From the NCBI RefSeq assembly GCF_030269665.1, contig NZ_BSTS01000001.1, positions 124,001 to 188,000 of the forward strand: a stretch of DNA of 64,000 nucleotides, in the 5' to 3' direction. This stretch comes from Actinomycetospora sp. NBRC 106375. GTDB taxonomy: Bacteria > Actinomycetota > Actinomycetes > Mycobacteriales > Pseudonocardiaceae. This document shows, piece by piece, positions 17,619 to 27,624 of the stretch. The translations under genes were made by a program, and so were the position numbers. How positions within the stretch are numbered: position 1 is the stretch's first letter; every line of letters begins with the position of its first letter. The notes beneath the pieces are model-generated. The model was not told the DNA's origin. It was given only the letters and a program-made list of their open reading frames with translations, and ran no database searches.

Positions 17619-17645
17619 GAGATGCTTCGGTTTTCGCAGCATCTC
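17619..17645 (-). terminator. stem-loop downstream of the RDD gene
   Basis: Perfect 7-bp stem GAGATGC/GCATCTC enclosing a 13-base loop, 34 bases after the RDD stop on the minus strand. There is no downstream T-run, but it is the only clear hairpin in this gap and is well placed to end that transcript. Confidence 0.45.
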
Positions 17646-17679
17646 GGTCAGGGTCGGCGTCTCGGGAGAGGCCGGGCGG

Positions 17680-18612
17680 TCAGCCGGGTGGGGCGAAGCC
17701 GCCGGTCGAGGGCGCGGGCGCCACGTCGTCACCGGGAAGGCTCGGCGGGGGCGCCGCGGGCGGCGGACCCCACGACGGACCGGCAGCGCCCGACCCGTTC
17801 CCCCACGGCGGTCCGGCGGCGCGCGTCCCGTTCCCCCACGGCGACCCGGCACCCAGGCGCGCGGTCTCGCGGCGGCGGCGTTCCCCCAGCACGGCGAGGA
17901 GGTAGGGCTCGGCCGGCACGCCCGACGGCGGGGGCGGGGCGACGCGGGCGGCGACGTCGCCGGCGAGGCGCTCGGCGAGCGACATCCGGACCGCGGGAGC
18001 CAGCTGGGGGGCGCGGACGAGGAACTGGCGGGCGGCGAGGGCGAGGTCGTCGGGCAGACGCGAGAGCTCGCACCCGGTGGCCCAGGCGGCGAGCCGCGGG
18101 TCGGCGGGCGGGAGGCCGGCGAGACCGGTGCGCGGGAGACGCTCGCGGACCACGACGGTGCCCGCGAGGAGGTCGCCGACCCGCTGACCGCGCACGGAGG
18201 TGGCGGACACGACGATCGCGATGATCCCCGTGAACGCCGAGAGCAGCCCGAAGTCGACGATGAACCCGGCGAGCGCCCGGGCCAGGGCGTGCCGGAAGAC
18301 GATCGGGCCGCCGTCGGTGCGGACCACCCGCAGGCCCATGGCGTACTTGCCGGGGGTCCGGCCGCGGGTGAGGGTCTCCCACAGCAGCGGATACCCGACG
18401 AACGTCACCACGAGCAGACCCAGCCCCACCGCCGCGGCGAGCGCGTCGTCGACCTCCGAGCCGACGAGCGACATCAGCAGCAGGAGGACGACCAGCAGCA
18501 CGACCATCAGCACGATGTCGATGCCCAGCGCCAGCGCGCGGCTGGGCAGGCGGGCCGTGCGGACGTCCAGCTCGACCGCTTCCCCGATCACCACGCGGTC
18601 CACGCAGGCCAT
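17680..18612 (-). CDS. RDD family membrane protein
   Basis: About 310 residues. The RDD domain at residues 15-155 has its signature residues in SRALALGIDIVLMV (Arg/Asp of helix 1), RTPGKYAMGLRVV and DFGLL. Three to four helices are predicted, then a long cytosolic tail ending in repeated Gly/Pro/Trp motifs (SPWGNG, PPWGNG, SWGPP). RDD proteins are small-molecule or ion-transport-associated membrane proteins. It is divergent from spoIIM with 48 bases between starts, the arrangement seen for Rv3695/Rv3694c in mycobacteria. ATG 18612 is used here. GTG 18603 is possible. Confidence 0.88.
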   Translation of the reverse strand: MACVDRVVIGEAVELDVRTARLPSRALALGIDIVLMVVLLVVLLLLMSLVGSEVDDALAAAVGLGLLVVTFVGYPLLWETLTRGRTPGKYAMGLRVVRTDGGPIVFRHALARALAGFIVDFGLLSAFTGIIAIVVSATSVRGQRVGDLLAGTVVVRERLPRTGLAGLPPADPRLAAWATGCELSRLPDDLALAARQFLVRAPQLAPAVRMSLAERLAGDVAARVAPPPPSGVPAEPYLLAVLGERRRRETARLGAGSPWGNGTRAAGPPWGNGSGAAGPSWGPPPAAPPPSLPGDDVAPAPSTGGFAPPG

Positions 18613-18660
18613 CGTGCCAGCGACGACGCCGTGCACCGGGCGGTGGGAGGATCGGCGACC

Positions 18661-19668
18661 GTGGACGTCGACGCCTACGTGGCCGCCCACCGGCCCGAGT
18701 GGGACCGGCTGGCCGACCTGCTCGACCGTCGCCGGTGGACCGGGGCGGAGGTCGACGAGGCGGTCGCGCTCTACGAGCGCACGGCGACCCACCTCTCCGT
18801 CGTGCGCTCCACCTCGCCCGACCCGGCGCTGGTCGCGCGGCTCTCGACGCTGGTGGCCCGCGCCCGCACGGCGATCACCGGGTCGACGACGGCGTCATGG
18901 CGCGACCTCACCCGCTTCGCGACGGTCGGCTTCGCCGTGGCGCTCGCCGCGTCGTGGCGGTGGTGGCTGACGACCCTGACCGTCTCGGCGGTGGTGATGG
19001 TCGCGGTCGGGGTGTGGGTCACCCGCTCCCCCGACGTCCAGGCCGCCCTGCTGCCGCCGGAGGAGACGCGCCGGCTCGTCGACCGGGACTTCGAGCAGTA
19101 CTACAGCTCCAACCCGGCGTCGTCGTTCGCCGCCCAGGTCTGGACCAACAACGCGTGGCTTGCCGCGGTCTGCCTCGTCACCGGGGTGCTGATCCTGCCG
19201 GTGCTGTGGGTGCTGCTGCAGAACGTCGTGAACGTCGGGCTCTCCGGCGGGATCCTCGCCGCCAACGGGCGCGCCGAGCTGTTCTTCGGCCTGATCACAC
19301 CGCACGGTCTGCTGGAGCTCACCGCCCTGTTCGTCGCCGCGGGCGCGGGCCTGCGGCTGGGCTGGTCGTGGATCGACCCGGGACCGTCGAGCCGCGCCGA
19401 GTCGCTGGCCCGGCAGGGCCGCACGACGGCCGGGATGGCGCTCGGGGTCGCGGTGCTCCTGATGGTCTCCGGGGTCATCGAGGCCTTCGTGACGCCGTCC
19501 GGGCTGCCCACCTGGGCGCGCGTCGGCATCGGCGTGCTCGCCGAGGCCGCGTTCGCCGCCTACGTCCTGTGGGGCGTGCACCTGGTCCGCCGTCACGGCC
19601 CGACCGCGCCGGCGCTGGCCGACCTCGCCGACGACCGCCGCGGCGCCGTGCTCCCGAGCGCGGGGTGA
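18661..19668 (+). CDS. stage II sporulation protein M-like membrane protein
   Basis: A 335-residue SpoIIM-family protein. A cytosolic helical head (VDVDAYVAAHRPEWDRLADL) precedes about five to six helices, with the family-typical SFAAQVWTNNAWLAAVCLV, NVGLSGGILAANGR and LITPHGLLELTA. In non-sporulating actinobacteria the family sits in this RDD/DUF58/MoxR neighbourhood and its role is unknown. It is not evidence for endospores. The start GTG 18661 has GGGAGGA 9 nt upstream. Confidence 0.9.
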   Translation: MDVDAYVAAHRPEWDRLADLLDRRRWTGAEVDEAVALYERTATHLSVVRSTSPDPALVARLSTLVARARTAITGSTTASWRDLTRFATVGFAVALAASWRWWLTTLTVSAVVMVAVGVWVTRSPDVQAALLPPEETRRLVDRDFEQYYSSNPASSFAAQVWTNNAWLAAVCLVTGVLILPVLWVLLQNVVNVGLSGGILAANGRAELFFGLITPHGLLELTALFVAAGAGLRLGWSWIDPGPSSRAESLARQGRTTAGMALGVAVLLMVSGVIEAFVTPSGLPTWARVGIGVLAEAAFAAYVLWGVHLVRRHGPTAPALADLADDRRGAVLPSAG

Positions 19669-19686
19669 GCACCTGGTGAGCACCCG

Positions 19687-20142
19687 ATGAGCACCGCGGT
19701 GCCCGAGGATCTCCTCGTGGGCCTGCGTCGGGCCCGCGACCGGATCGACCGGCACTACGCCGAACCGCTCGACCTCGACGCCCTGGCCGCGACGGCGGGC
19801 CTGTCGAAGTACCACTTCCTGCGCTGCTTCGACCGGACCTACGGGCTGACCCCGCACGCGTTCCTGGCCGAACGCCGCGTCGAGCGCGCCCAGGACCTCC
19901 TGCGCGCCACGAACCTCACGGTCACCGAGGTGTGCCGGCTGGTGGGGTACGAGTCGCTCGGCTCGTTCTCCACACGGTTCCGGCGGCTGGTCGGCTGCAG
20001 TCCCTCGGAGTACCAGGCCCGCTGGGCGCACACCGGGCCGCCGCGCATCCCCGGGTGCTACGTGCTGATGCACGGGCTGGTCGATCGCGCAATCGCGGAG
20101 AAGCCGGTGGAGGGCCTCCGCCCGGGAGAATCCTCCGCATGA
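19687..20142 (+). CDS. AraC family transcriptional regulator, DNA-binding domain only
   Basis: 151 residues, essentially the two helix-turn-helix units of AraC (LDLDALAATAGLSKYHFLRC and VTEVCRLVGYESLGSFSTRF followed by GCSPSEYQ), without a sensing domain. It lies 18 bases after spoIIM and overlaps the next VOC gene by 4 nt (ATGA), so it probably acts with that VOC protein. AraC-VOC pairs of this size are widespread in actinobacteria. The inducing compound is unknown. Confidence 0.9.
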   Translation: MSTAVPEDLLVGLRRARDRIDRHYAEPLDLDALAATAGLSKYHFLRCFDRTYGLTPHAFLAERRVERAQDLLRATNLTVTEVCRLVGYESLGSFSTRFRRLVGCSPSEYQARWAHTGPPRIPGCYVLMHGLVDRAIAEKPVEGLRPGESSA

Positions 20143-20573
20143 TCACGAACGTTTCCCTGGTCACCCTCTACGTCACCGACCAGGACGAGGCCAAGAAGTT
20201 CTACGTCGACGTGCTCGGCTTCGTCGAGGGCACCGACGTCACGATGGGCGAGGGCTTCCGCTGGGTGACCGTGCACCACCCCGACCACCCCGAGCTCGAG
20301 GTCACGCTGATGGTGCCGGGCCCGCCGCTGAACGAGGAGATGGCCGCCGCGGTCCGGCGTGCGCTCGCGGCCGGGTCGATGGGCGGGTTCGGGATCACCA
20401 CCGACGACTGCCGCGGCGACCACGAGCGCCTGGTAGAGCGGGGCGTCGAGTTCACCCAGGAGCCCGCCGAGCGCCCGTACGGTGTCGAGGCCGTGCTGCG
20501 CGACAACTCCGGCAACTGGCTCGTCATGGTCGAGCCGAAGCCCTACTCCGGCGAGGACTTCCCGCACGCCTGA
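20139..20573 (+). CDS. VOC family protein (glyoxalase-like)
   Basis: A 144-residue single VOC module. It has LVTLYVTDQDEAKKFYVDVL at the first beta-alpha-beta unit, FRWVTVHHPDHPELEVTLMV with a His and Glu pattern compatible with metal binding, and a C-terminal VEAVLRDNSGNWLVMVE with the last ligand Glu. It is probably a dioxygenase or glyoxalase-type enzyme or a binding protein. It is translationally coupled to the AraC gene. Confidence 0.88.
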   Translation: MITNVSLVTLYVTDQDEAKKFYVDVLGFVEGTDVTMGEGFRWVTVHHPDHPELEVTLMVPGPPLNEEMAAAVRRALAAGSMGGFGITTDDCRGDHERLVERGVEFTQEPAERPYGVEAVLRDNSGNWLVMVEPKPYSGEDFPHA

Positions 20574-21881
20574 CTAGAGCCGGCCCGCCGCCTTGAGCGC
20601 CAGGTAGCGGTCGGCGACGGCCGGCGGCAGGTCCTCGGGGGCGGCGTCCACGACCTCCACGCCCCGGCCGGCGAGGCGCTCCGCGACACCCCGGCGCGCG
20701 GCGCGGGCCGTGCCGGCGGCGGCCGCGGTGTAGATCGCCTCGGCGTCGCCGCGCCCGGCGGCCATGGTGGCGAGCCCCGGGTCGGCCACCGCGGCGAGCA
20801 TCACCGTGTGCCGGCGCAGCAGCGAGCCGAGGACGGGCTCGAGGCCCTCGACGACCGCGGCCTCGTCGAGCCCGGTCACCAGCACCACGAGGCTGCGCCG
20901 CCCGGCCCGGGCGAGCACCGAGGCGGCGAGCAGGCGCATGTCGGTCTCCACGAGCCGCGGCTCGAGCGGGGCCATCGCCGTCACCAGCGACGGCAGGAGC
21001 TCCCCCGCGGTGGCCCCGAGCACCGACGCCCGGACCTCGCGGTCGAGGGCGAGGAGGTCGACACGGTCGCCGCCGCGGGACGCGAGCGCGGCGAGCAGCA
21101 GCGCCGTGTCCAGGGCCGCGTCGAGGCGGGGGGCGTCACCCACACGGCCGGCGGCGCTGCGTCCGGTGTCGATGACGACGAGCACCTGCCGGTCGCGCTC
21201 GGGACGCCAGGTGCGCACGACCAGCTCGGCGGACCGCGCCGAGGCGCGCCAGTCGATCGAGCGGACGTCGTCGCCGGCGACGTACTCGCGCAGCGAGTCG
21301 AACTCGGTGCCCTGCCCCCGGATCTGGACGGCGCGCCGCCCGTCGAGCTCGCGCATCCGCGCCAGGCGCGAGGGCAGGTGGCGCCGGGAGCCGAAGGCCG
21401 GCAGCACCCGGACGCGGGCGGGCACCGGGTGGCGGCCCTGGCGCGCGGCGACACCGAGCGGACCGAGCGAGCGCACCGTCACCCGGACCGCGTCCCGGTC
21501 GCCGCGGCGGGTCGGGGTCAGCGTGCTGACGACCCGGCGCCGCTCCCCCGCCGGCACGACGAGCCGGTGCCGCGGCGGCGCCGCGCCGGCCGAGGGCTCC
21601 CACGCGTCGCGCAGCACGAGCGACGCCCGCCGTCGCCCGGGGTTCGCCACCCGCAGCGGCACCTCGAGCGACTCCCCCAGGCGCACGGTCACGACGGCGC
21701 CGGGCTCCTGCTCGCGGTCGAGGCGCAGCGACCGCACGGGCACCGCGGCCAGGGCGTCGGCCAGCGCCAGGACGACCAGGGCCCCGGAGACGACGAGCAC
21801 CCCGAGGCCCGACGGGAACAGCAGCCCCACGAACAGGGCGGCGAGCGCGACGAGCAGCGCGAAGCGCCCGGTGACGGCCAT
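20574..21881 (-). CDS. DUF58 domain protein
   Basis: A 435-residue protein with two N-terminal helices ([37 protein letters not shown]), an immunoglobulin-like segment, then the DUF58 core [20 protein letters not shown] with the highly conserved WRASAR, and a vWA-like fold with [11 protein letters not shown]58 proteins act with MoxR ATPases in envelope-related assembly. The moxR gene ends 13 bases upstream, so they are co-transcribed. It corresponds in order to Rv3693. Confidence 0.92.
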   Translation of the reverse strand: MAVTGRFALLVALAALFVGLLFPSGLGVLVVSGALVVLALADALAAVPVRSLRLDREQEPGAVVTVRLGESLEVPLRVANPGRRRASLVLRDAWEPSAGAAPPRHRLVVPAGERRRVVSTLTPTRRGDRDAVRVTVRSLGPLGVAARQGRHPVPARVRVLPAFGSRRHLPSRLARMRELDGRRAVQIRGQGTEFDSLREYVAGDDVRSIDWRASARSAELVVRTWRPERDRQVLVVIDTGRSAAGRVGDAPRLDAALDTALLLAALASRGGDRVDLLALDREVRASVLGATAGELLPSLVTAMAPLEPRLVETDMRLLAASVLARAGRRSLVVLVTGLDEAAVVEGLEPVLGSLLRRHTVMLAAVADPGLATMAAGRGDAEAIYTAAAAGTARAARRGVAERLAGRGVEVVDAAPEDLPPAVADRYLALKAAGRL

Positions 21882-21894
21882 GGCTGGCGGGCCG

Positions 21895-22881
<987 letters not shown>

Positions 22882-22961
22882 CGCGCCATCCGATCACACG
22901 CTCCGTGTCGTGCCCGTCGCGCGGTCCCGGTGTTCCCCGGAGGACCTCACCCGCCCGGGGC

Positions 22962-24143
22962 CTACCGCACCGCGTCGCCCAGGCGGTCGAGGTCGCCCGC
23001 GAGCGCGACGAGCGAGGGGTCGTCCGGGGGCGGCGGTCCGGCCAGGAGCGCGCCGACGGCGGCCGGCGGCCACCCCGTCCGGCCCGCGGCGGCGTCGACC
23101 AGGGGGCCGACACCGGCGCCGCGCGGGACGCCGAGCCGGGTGGCGAGGTCGCGCCGGACGTCGGAGCGCAGCGCCTCGGCGGCACGGTCGCGGGCGCCCG
23201 CCCGGCGGTAGAGCCGGGCCCGCCCCCGCACGGTCTCGCCGGCGGGCACCACCACGGGCAGGTCCTCGGTGACCACGGGGCCGAGCCGGCGTCCGCGCCA
23301 GAGGGCGACGGCCAGGCCCGCGACGAGCAGTTGGACCGGACCCCAGACCCACCCCGGCGGCAGGAGCTCGGACGCCCCGCGCTCCTGGCCGGGCTCGGCC
23401 GGCGGGGGCACCGGCAGGTACCAGAGCAGGTCGGGGTGCGCGCCGAGCAGGCCCAGGGTGAGCGCCGCGTTGCCGCGCTCGTCGAGGACGTCGTTGGTGA
23501 AGGGGGTGGCGTCGCCGACGACGGTGACGGTCCGGCCGTGGACGCCGAGCTCGACCAGCGACGCCGCCCCGGTCGGGCTGCCGGTCGGGTAGCAGCGCTG
23601 CGCTCCCGGCGGCACGGTCGGGTCCAGCGTGTAGGCCCCGCCCTCGAGGTCGACGGGCCCGGCGCGCAGGGCGGCGGGCAGCGCGCAGGCCGGGTCGACG
23701 GGCTCGGGGAGCTCGATCGGCTCGGCGCGCACACCCGGGGCCAGCGCGGCCAGGGTGGCCTCGTCGGGGCGCACGAGCACGAGGTCGGCGCCGGACGCGG
23801 CGAGGGCGTCGCGCTGCCGGGTGCTCATCCGCTCCGGCGCGGCGACGAGCACGGTGCGGCCGGGGGCCGCGGTGGCGGCGTCGAGGTCGGTCACCGGCTC
23901 GACGCGGACCCCCTGGCCCTCGAGCACCCGGGCCAGGGCCATCGCGCCGTCGGGCGAGGCGGAGTCCGGACGCATGGCGCCGGTGCGGGTCGGGGTGGCG
24001 AGGACGGCGACGAGCAGCGCCCCGAGCAGCACCAGCGCCCCGATCAGCACCGGGCCCCGCCAGCGGACGAGCGGTCGCGGCGCCGACGTCTCCGGGGTCT
24101 CCGCCGGTGCTGACGTCGCCGGGGTCTCCGGGGTCGCCGTCAC
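22962..24143 (-). CDS. DUF4350 domain membrane protein
   Basis: A 393-residue protein. A Pro/Thr-rich cytosolic head and one helix (GPVLIGALVLLGALLVAVLA) are followed by an extracytoplasmic GATase-like fold typical of DUF4350 (TVLVAAPERMSTRQRDAL, VELGVHGRTVTVVGDATPFT, GNAALTLGLLGAHPDLLWYL), a second helix near residue 270 and a cytosolic tail. GTG 24143 overlaps the DUF4129 stop (GTGA). It is the equivalent of Rv3691 in the conserved cluster. Its biochemical role is unknown. Confidence 0.88.
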   Translation of the reverse strand: MTATPETPATSAPAETPETSAPRPLVRWRGPVLIGALVLLGALLVAVLATPTRTGAMRPDSASPDGAMALARVLEGQGVRVEPVTDLDAATAAPGRTVLVAAPERMSTRQRDALAASGADLVLVRPDEATLAALAPGVRAEPIELPEPVDPACALPAALRAGPVDLEGGAYTLDPTVPPGAQRCYPTGSPTGAASLVELGVHGRTVTVVGDATPFTNDVLDERGNAALTLGLLGAHPDLLWYLPVPPPAEPGQERGASELLPPGWVWGPVQLLVAGLAVALWRGRRLGPVVTEDLPVVVPAGETVRGRARLYRRAGARDRAAEALRSDVRRDLATRLGVPRGAGVGPLVDAAAGRTGWPPAAVGALLAGPPPPDDPSLVALAGDLDRLGDAVR

Positions 24144-24799
24144 GGGGCGGCCACGGCCCGCGTCGCCGCCACCTCGCGGTCGGCGGCCCGCAGGCGGGCG
24201 TCGGCGTCCTCGTCGGCGGGGCGGCCGCCGTAGACGGTCTCGTCGAAGATCCGGGCGGCGTCGCGCAGCGTGTCGGCGACGGCCGGCAGGGCCCGTCCGC
24301 CCTCCCGGGCCGCGTCGCCCGCGGTCCGTCCCCGGCGGGGCTCGAGGATCGTGCGCTCCTCCAGCGACCGCACGATCGCGCGCATCCGCTCCCGGACGGC
24401 GTCGTCCCACCGGCGCGCGGCGGCGTGGCCGTCGGCGAGGCGGCGGTGCTCGTCGGCCGTGCGCACGGCGTCCCCGAGGACGGCGCCGGGCACCGCGGCG
24501 GACCGCTCGAGCCTGCCGAACCGCCGCCGCACCACCAGGACCACGACGACCAGCAGCACGAGCAGCACCACGAGGCCCCAGGCCCCGCCGGGCGAGACCC
24601 CCGACGCGGCGCGCAGCAGGTCGTCGAGCCGGCGGGCCAGCCACTGCAGCGACGCCTGCACGGGATCGGGCGCGGCGTCGCGGTAGAGCTGCCGCGCGAG
24701 CTCTTCGCGGGCGAGCTCGCGGGCCGGGTCCGCGCCGAGGTCGATCGGGACCGCGCCCGGGGCGACGGGCCCGTCCGGCGGCGCGGGCACGGGCTGCAC
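24140..24799 (-). CDS. DUF4129 domain membrane protein
   Basis: A 219-residue protein with an outside segment containing ARELAREELARQLYRDAAPD, one helix of about 22 residues (LVVLLVLLVVVVLVVRRRFG) and the cytosolic DUF4129 core with DAVRERMRAIVRSLEERTIL and a late FDETVYGGRPADEDADARL. This matches DUF4129, a transglutaminase-associated module, here stand-alone. It starts at GTG 24799, 2 nt after the upstream stop, and overlaps the DUF4350 gene. It is part of the MoxR-DUF58 operon. Confidence 0.85.
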   Translation of the reverse strand: MQPVPAPPDGPVAPGAVPIDLGADPARELAREELARQLYRDAAPDPVQASLQWLARRLDDLLRAASGVSPGGAWGLVVLLVLLVVVVLVVRRRFGRLERSAAVPGAVLGDAVRTADEHRRLADGHAAARRWDDAVRERMRAIVRSLEERTILEPRRGRTAGDAAREGGRALPAVADTLRDAARIFDETVYGGRPADEDADARLRAADREVAATRAVAAP

Positions 24800-24801
24800 C
24801 G

Positions 24802-26232
24802 TCAGCGCCCGCCCGCGGCGGCGCGCTGCAGCTCGATGTCGAAGCCCTCCCGGCGCATGCGCTGGTCGACGTAGAGCAGCCCGGTGACCCCGGACTGGAA
24901 CGGCGTCGTCAGCGTGTAACCGATGATTGCCCCGAGGGCCGTGAGCAGCAGGACCGGCAGCGACGTCGTCGCGGCGGCCGGGTTGGCGGAGCCACCGGCG
25001 AGCAGGGTGCCGACGAGCTGGAACGGCGCGGTGATCACGCCGGCGATGACGAACGCGATGAGGCCGCCGAGCAGCTGGATACCGAACACCGGCCAGAACC
25101 GCCCGCGCACGAGGAACCACGAGCGCCGCAGCGCCTCGGTGACCCCGATCCCCTCGAGGACGTAGGCGGGAGTGGCCAGCGACAGCGACACCGAGATCCA
25201 GATCGCGACGACGATCGCGGCGATGACGCCGAGGGCGATGACGACCCCGCCGAGCGTGCCGTCGACGAGGAGAAGGAGCAGGCCCGGCACGGTGCCGATC
25301 ACCACGAGCCCGACGGCGATGAGGGCGACGAGCAGGGACACGCCGATGACGCCCGGGATCCGCGGGCGGGCCGCGCGCCACACCTCGCCGGCCTCGACCG
25401 GGGAGCCGAGCACCGACCGGCTGATCGTGACCATGAGGATGCCCGTCAGCACGGCGACGGCGATGATCGTGACGATCGTGGTGACGACGCCGGTGATGCC
25501 GGTGCCGGCCAGCAGGCTCGTGAGCTGCGCGAGGTCCGGCGTGGTGCCCGCCTGCGTCGTCGACCGCAGCACGAACACCTGCAGGACCGTCGCGAGGGCC
25601 TGGGTGATCACCGCGACCACGGCCGACGTGCCGAGCACGACCCGGGGGTGCGCGCGGATGTAGCCCAGTGCGCCGTCGAGGATCTCGCCGAGACCGAGGG
25701 GCCGCAGCGGGACGATGCCGGGCTTCGGGGCGCGCGGCGGCATCCCGAATCCGCCGGGGAAGCCCCCGGGAGCGCCACCGCCGTACGGGGCCCCGGGCGG
25801 CGGCTGCTGCCCGTAGCCCGGCGCGCCGCCGTAGGTGGGACCGGGCGGACCGCCGGGCGCGGGGTGCCCGAAGCCACCGGCTCCCGCGGGTCCGGGCTGC
25901 TGGCCTCCGTGCGGGGGACCTCCGTGGGGTGGGGCTCCGTAGGCCGGGCCTCCGGGTTGCTGACCCGCCGCCTGCCCGGTTCCGGCGTCGGAGCCCGCGC
26001 CCGGGTCCCAGGCCGGCACGGTCGTGGGGCCGGGGGTGCCGTGCGGTGGCGTGGGCTCGTCGCCGGGGACGTCCGAGGCCGCGGTCTGCTGCCCGGCGGG
26101 GCGCTCGACGGCCTGGTCCGGGGCATGCGGCCCGGTGGTCTCCGCGGCCTTCTCCGAGCCCGTGTCCGGAGTCCTCTCCTCGTGCTCTCCCCCGGACCCG
26201 TCCCCCGACGCCGGACCACTCACCTCGGGCAC
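24802..26232 (-). CDS. membrane protein with Pro/Gly-rich head and GPDPase-type membrane domain
   Basis: A 476-residue protein. The first 170 residues or so are a low-complexity cytosolic head rich in Pro, Gly, Gln and Tyr. After PLRPLGLGEILDGALGYIRA, the typical entry of the glycerophosphoryl diester phosphodiesterase membrane domain (PF10110), come six hydrophobic helices ending with GLLYVDQRMRREGFDIELQ. There is no catalytic phosphodiesterase domain, so enzymatic action is not implied. GTG 26232 has GAGAGG 5 nt upstream. GTG 26223 is an alternative. It is the first gene of the long minus-strand operon down to DUF58. Confidence 0.85.
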   Translation of the reverse strand: MPEVSGPASGDGSGGEHEERTPDTGSEKAAETTGPHAPDQAVERPAGQQTAASDVPGDEPTPPHGTPGPTTVPAWDPGAGSDAGTGQAAGQQPGGPAYGAPPHGGPPHGGQQPGPAGAGGFGHPAPGGPPGPTYGGAPGYGQQPPPGAPYGGGAPGGFPGGFGMPPRAPKPGIVPLRPLGLGEILDGALGYIRAHPRVVLGTSAVVAVITQALATVLQVFVLRSTTQAGTTPDLAQLTSLLAGTGITGVVTTIVTIIAVAVLTGILMVTISRSVLGSPVEAGEVWRAARPRIPGVIGVSLLVALIAVGLVVIGTVPGLLLLLVDGTLGGVVIALGVIAAIVVAIWISVSLSLATPAYVLEGIGVTEALRRSWFLVRGRFWPVFGIQLLGGLIAFVIAGVITAPFQLVGTLLAGGSANPAAATTSLPVLLLTALGAIIGYTLTTPFQSGVTGLLYVDQRMRREGFDIELQRAAAGGR

Positions 26233-26335
26233 GCTCCCCTCTCCGCGTCGGTGTCCCCCACGCCGGAGGAGATGACGTCGCGATCGTCCCACGCGTGTCC
26301 TCGTGGCACGCGCGGGTCGCCGCCGGGGTGTCTGC

Positions 26336-26341
26336 CACGAT
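26336..26341 (+). promoter_or_regulatory. -10-like hexamer CACGAT for a leaderless start
   Basis: CACGAT ends exactly 6 nt before GTG 26348, which has no ribosome site. The same hexamer-N6-start spacing recurs at several genes here and suits leaderless transcription. Confidence 0.35.
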
Positions 26342-26347
26342 CACGCC

Positions 26348-26938
26348 GTGGCCCTGAACGCGGCGCTGTGGCGGCGGCTCGACGTCTCCGACGGTCTCGC
26401 CCACGGCGCGCTCTCCGACTTCGTCCCCGACGCGTCGCACCCCGACGGCGCCTACCTGCTCGACGGCTCGGCCGTGATGCGCGACGGCGCCGGCGTGTGG
26501 TCGCTGCGGTTCTCCGTCGTCGCCGACCGGACCTGGCTCACCCGCACGGTCTTCGTCGAGGTGCTCGGCGACGACGGGCTGGAGCGCGTCACCCTGTCGG
26601 TGGACGCCCTCGGTGAGTGGACCCTCGACGGGCGGCCGTGGCCGGAGCTGCGCGGCTGCACCGACGTCGACGTCTCGGCGACCCCGCTGACCAACGCACT
26701 GCCGGTGCGCCGCCTCGGGCTGCCGGTGGGCGGGGAGGCGGCGATCGACGTCGCCTGGCTCGACGTGCCGTCGCTCGCGGTGCACCGCGTGCGCCAGGTC
26801 TACCGCCGCGGGCCCGACGACGCCCGGGGCCTCGCGACCTACACCTACGCCGACCCGACCTACGGCGAGTTCGCGCTCACGGTCGACCCCCTGGGCCTCG
26901 TGGTGGCGTATCAGGGCCTGTTCTCGCGGGTCGCCTGA
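26348..26938 (+). CDS. putative glycolipid-binding protein (DUF1089 family)
   Basis: A 196-residue soluble beta-rich protein. It starts WRRLDVSDGLAHGALSDF and contains YLLDGSAVMRDGAGVWSLRF, WTLDGRPWPELRGCTDVDVS, PLTNALPVRRLGL and the terminal YGEFALTVDPLGLVVAYQGL, all characteristic of the spiral-barrel glycolipid-binding fold (YpfJ/PA1994-like). No signal peptide is visible. It is probably leaderless, reading from GTG 26348. It is divergent from the GPDPase-membrane gene. Ligand binding is inferred from the family. Confidence 0.85.
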   Translation: MALNAALWRRLDVSDGLAHGALSDFVPDASHPDGAYLLDGSAVMRDGAGVWSLRFSVVADRTWLTRTVFVEVLGDDGLERVTLSVDALGEWTLDGRPWPELRGCTDVDVSATPLTNALPVRRLGLPVGGEAAIDVAWLDVPSLAVHRVRQVYRRGPDDARGLATYTYADPTYGEFALTVDPLGLVVAYQGLFSRVA

Positions 26939-26939
26939 G

Positions 26940-26945
26940 TACCCT
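26940..26945 (+). promoter_or_regulatory. -10 hexamer TACCCT for a leaderless start
   Basis: TACCCT lies 6 nt upstream of GTG 26952 with no ribosome site between. It overlaps the end of the preceding gene. Confidence 0.4.
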
Positions 26946-26951
26946 CGATCG

Positions 26952-27620
26952 GTGTCCGACCCGCGGCGTCCGCCCGGCCGCGCCCACTGGGTGGTGCTCG
27001 CGGTCGTGCTGCTGGCGCTGGTCGTGCTCGCGCTGACGGTGCCGCTGCCGACGCCGCTGGAGCTGCGCGACCGGGTGGCCGCGCTCGGGGCGTGGGCGCC
27101 CGCGGCGTTCCTCGCCCTGCACGCGGTGGTCACGGTGACCCCGGTGCCGCGGACGGCGTTCTCGCTGGCCGCGGGCCTGCTGTTCGGCCCGTGGCTGGGG
27201 CTCGGCCTCTGCCTCGTGGCCAGCACGATCTCCGCGGTGGTCGCCGTCGCGGTCGTGCGTCGCCTCGGCGGCCGGGCGGTGCGGCGCCTCGGTCCGGGCC
27301 GGGTGCGGATGCTCGAGGCGCGTCTGAGCTCGCGGGGCCTGCTCGCGGTGACCTCGACGCGGCTCGTGCCGGCGATCCCGTTCGCCCCGCTCAACTACAC
27401 GTTCGGGGTCACGACGGTGCGCTGGCGCCCCTACCTGCTCGGCACCGCGATCGGTCTGGTGCCCGGCACCGCCGCGGTCGTGCTGCTGGGCGACGCCGCC
27501 ACCGGGTCGTTCTCCCCGCCGATGCTGATCGTGTTCCTGGTCAGCGGCGCGATCGGGCTGGCGGGCGTGCTGCTCTGCGCCCGGGCGCCGGAGCGTCCGG
27601 GCGCCGAGCCCGCGGAGTGA
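26952..27620 (+). CDS. TVP38/TMEM64 family (DedA-like) membrane protein
   Basis: A 222-residue polytopic protein with about six hydrophobic segments and the VTT/SNARE-associated hallmark: TPVPRTAFSLAAGLLFGPW, a G-rich reentrant loop, then LVPAIPFAPLNYTFGVTTVR and GTAIGLVPGTAAVV. Relatives act as lipid scramblases or undecaprenyl/phospholipid transporters. The precise role here is unknown. It lies 13 bases after the glycolipid-binding gene on the same strand, but its own -10 TACCCT suggests separate initiation as well. Confidence 0.9.
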   Translation: MSDPRRPPGRAHWVVLAVVLLALVVLALTVPLPTPLELRDRVAALGAWAPAAFLALHAVVTVTPVPRTAFSLAAGLLFGPWLGLGLCLVASTISAVVAVAVVRRLGGRAVRRLGPGRVRMLEARLSSRGLLAVTSTRLVPAIPFAPLNYTFGVTTVRWRPYLLGTAIGLVPGTAAVVLLGDAATGSFSPPMLIVFLVSGAIGLAGVLLCARAPERPGAEPAE

Positions 27621-27624
27621 CGGC

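Noticed and set aside
15203-18655. Long plus-strand frames across CopD-CtaG and RDD genes
   Set aside because: Low-complexity Arg/Gly/His translations opposite well-defined membrane proteins. Only the part from 18661 (SpoIIM) is real.
18661-19668. SpoIIM homologue as evidence for sporulation
   Set aside because: The family is widespread in non-sporulating actinobacteria in this same neighbourhood. No other sporulation gene is present.
24140-27394. 1084-codon minus-strand open frame
   Set aside because: Only its last 219 codons are a gene (DUF4129). The rest is a mirror or shifted frame of the GPDPase-membrane, glycolipid-binding and TVP38 genes.
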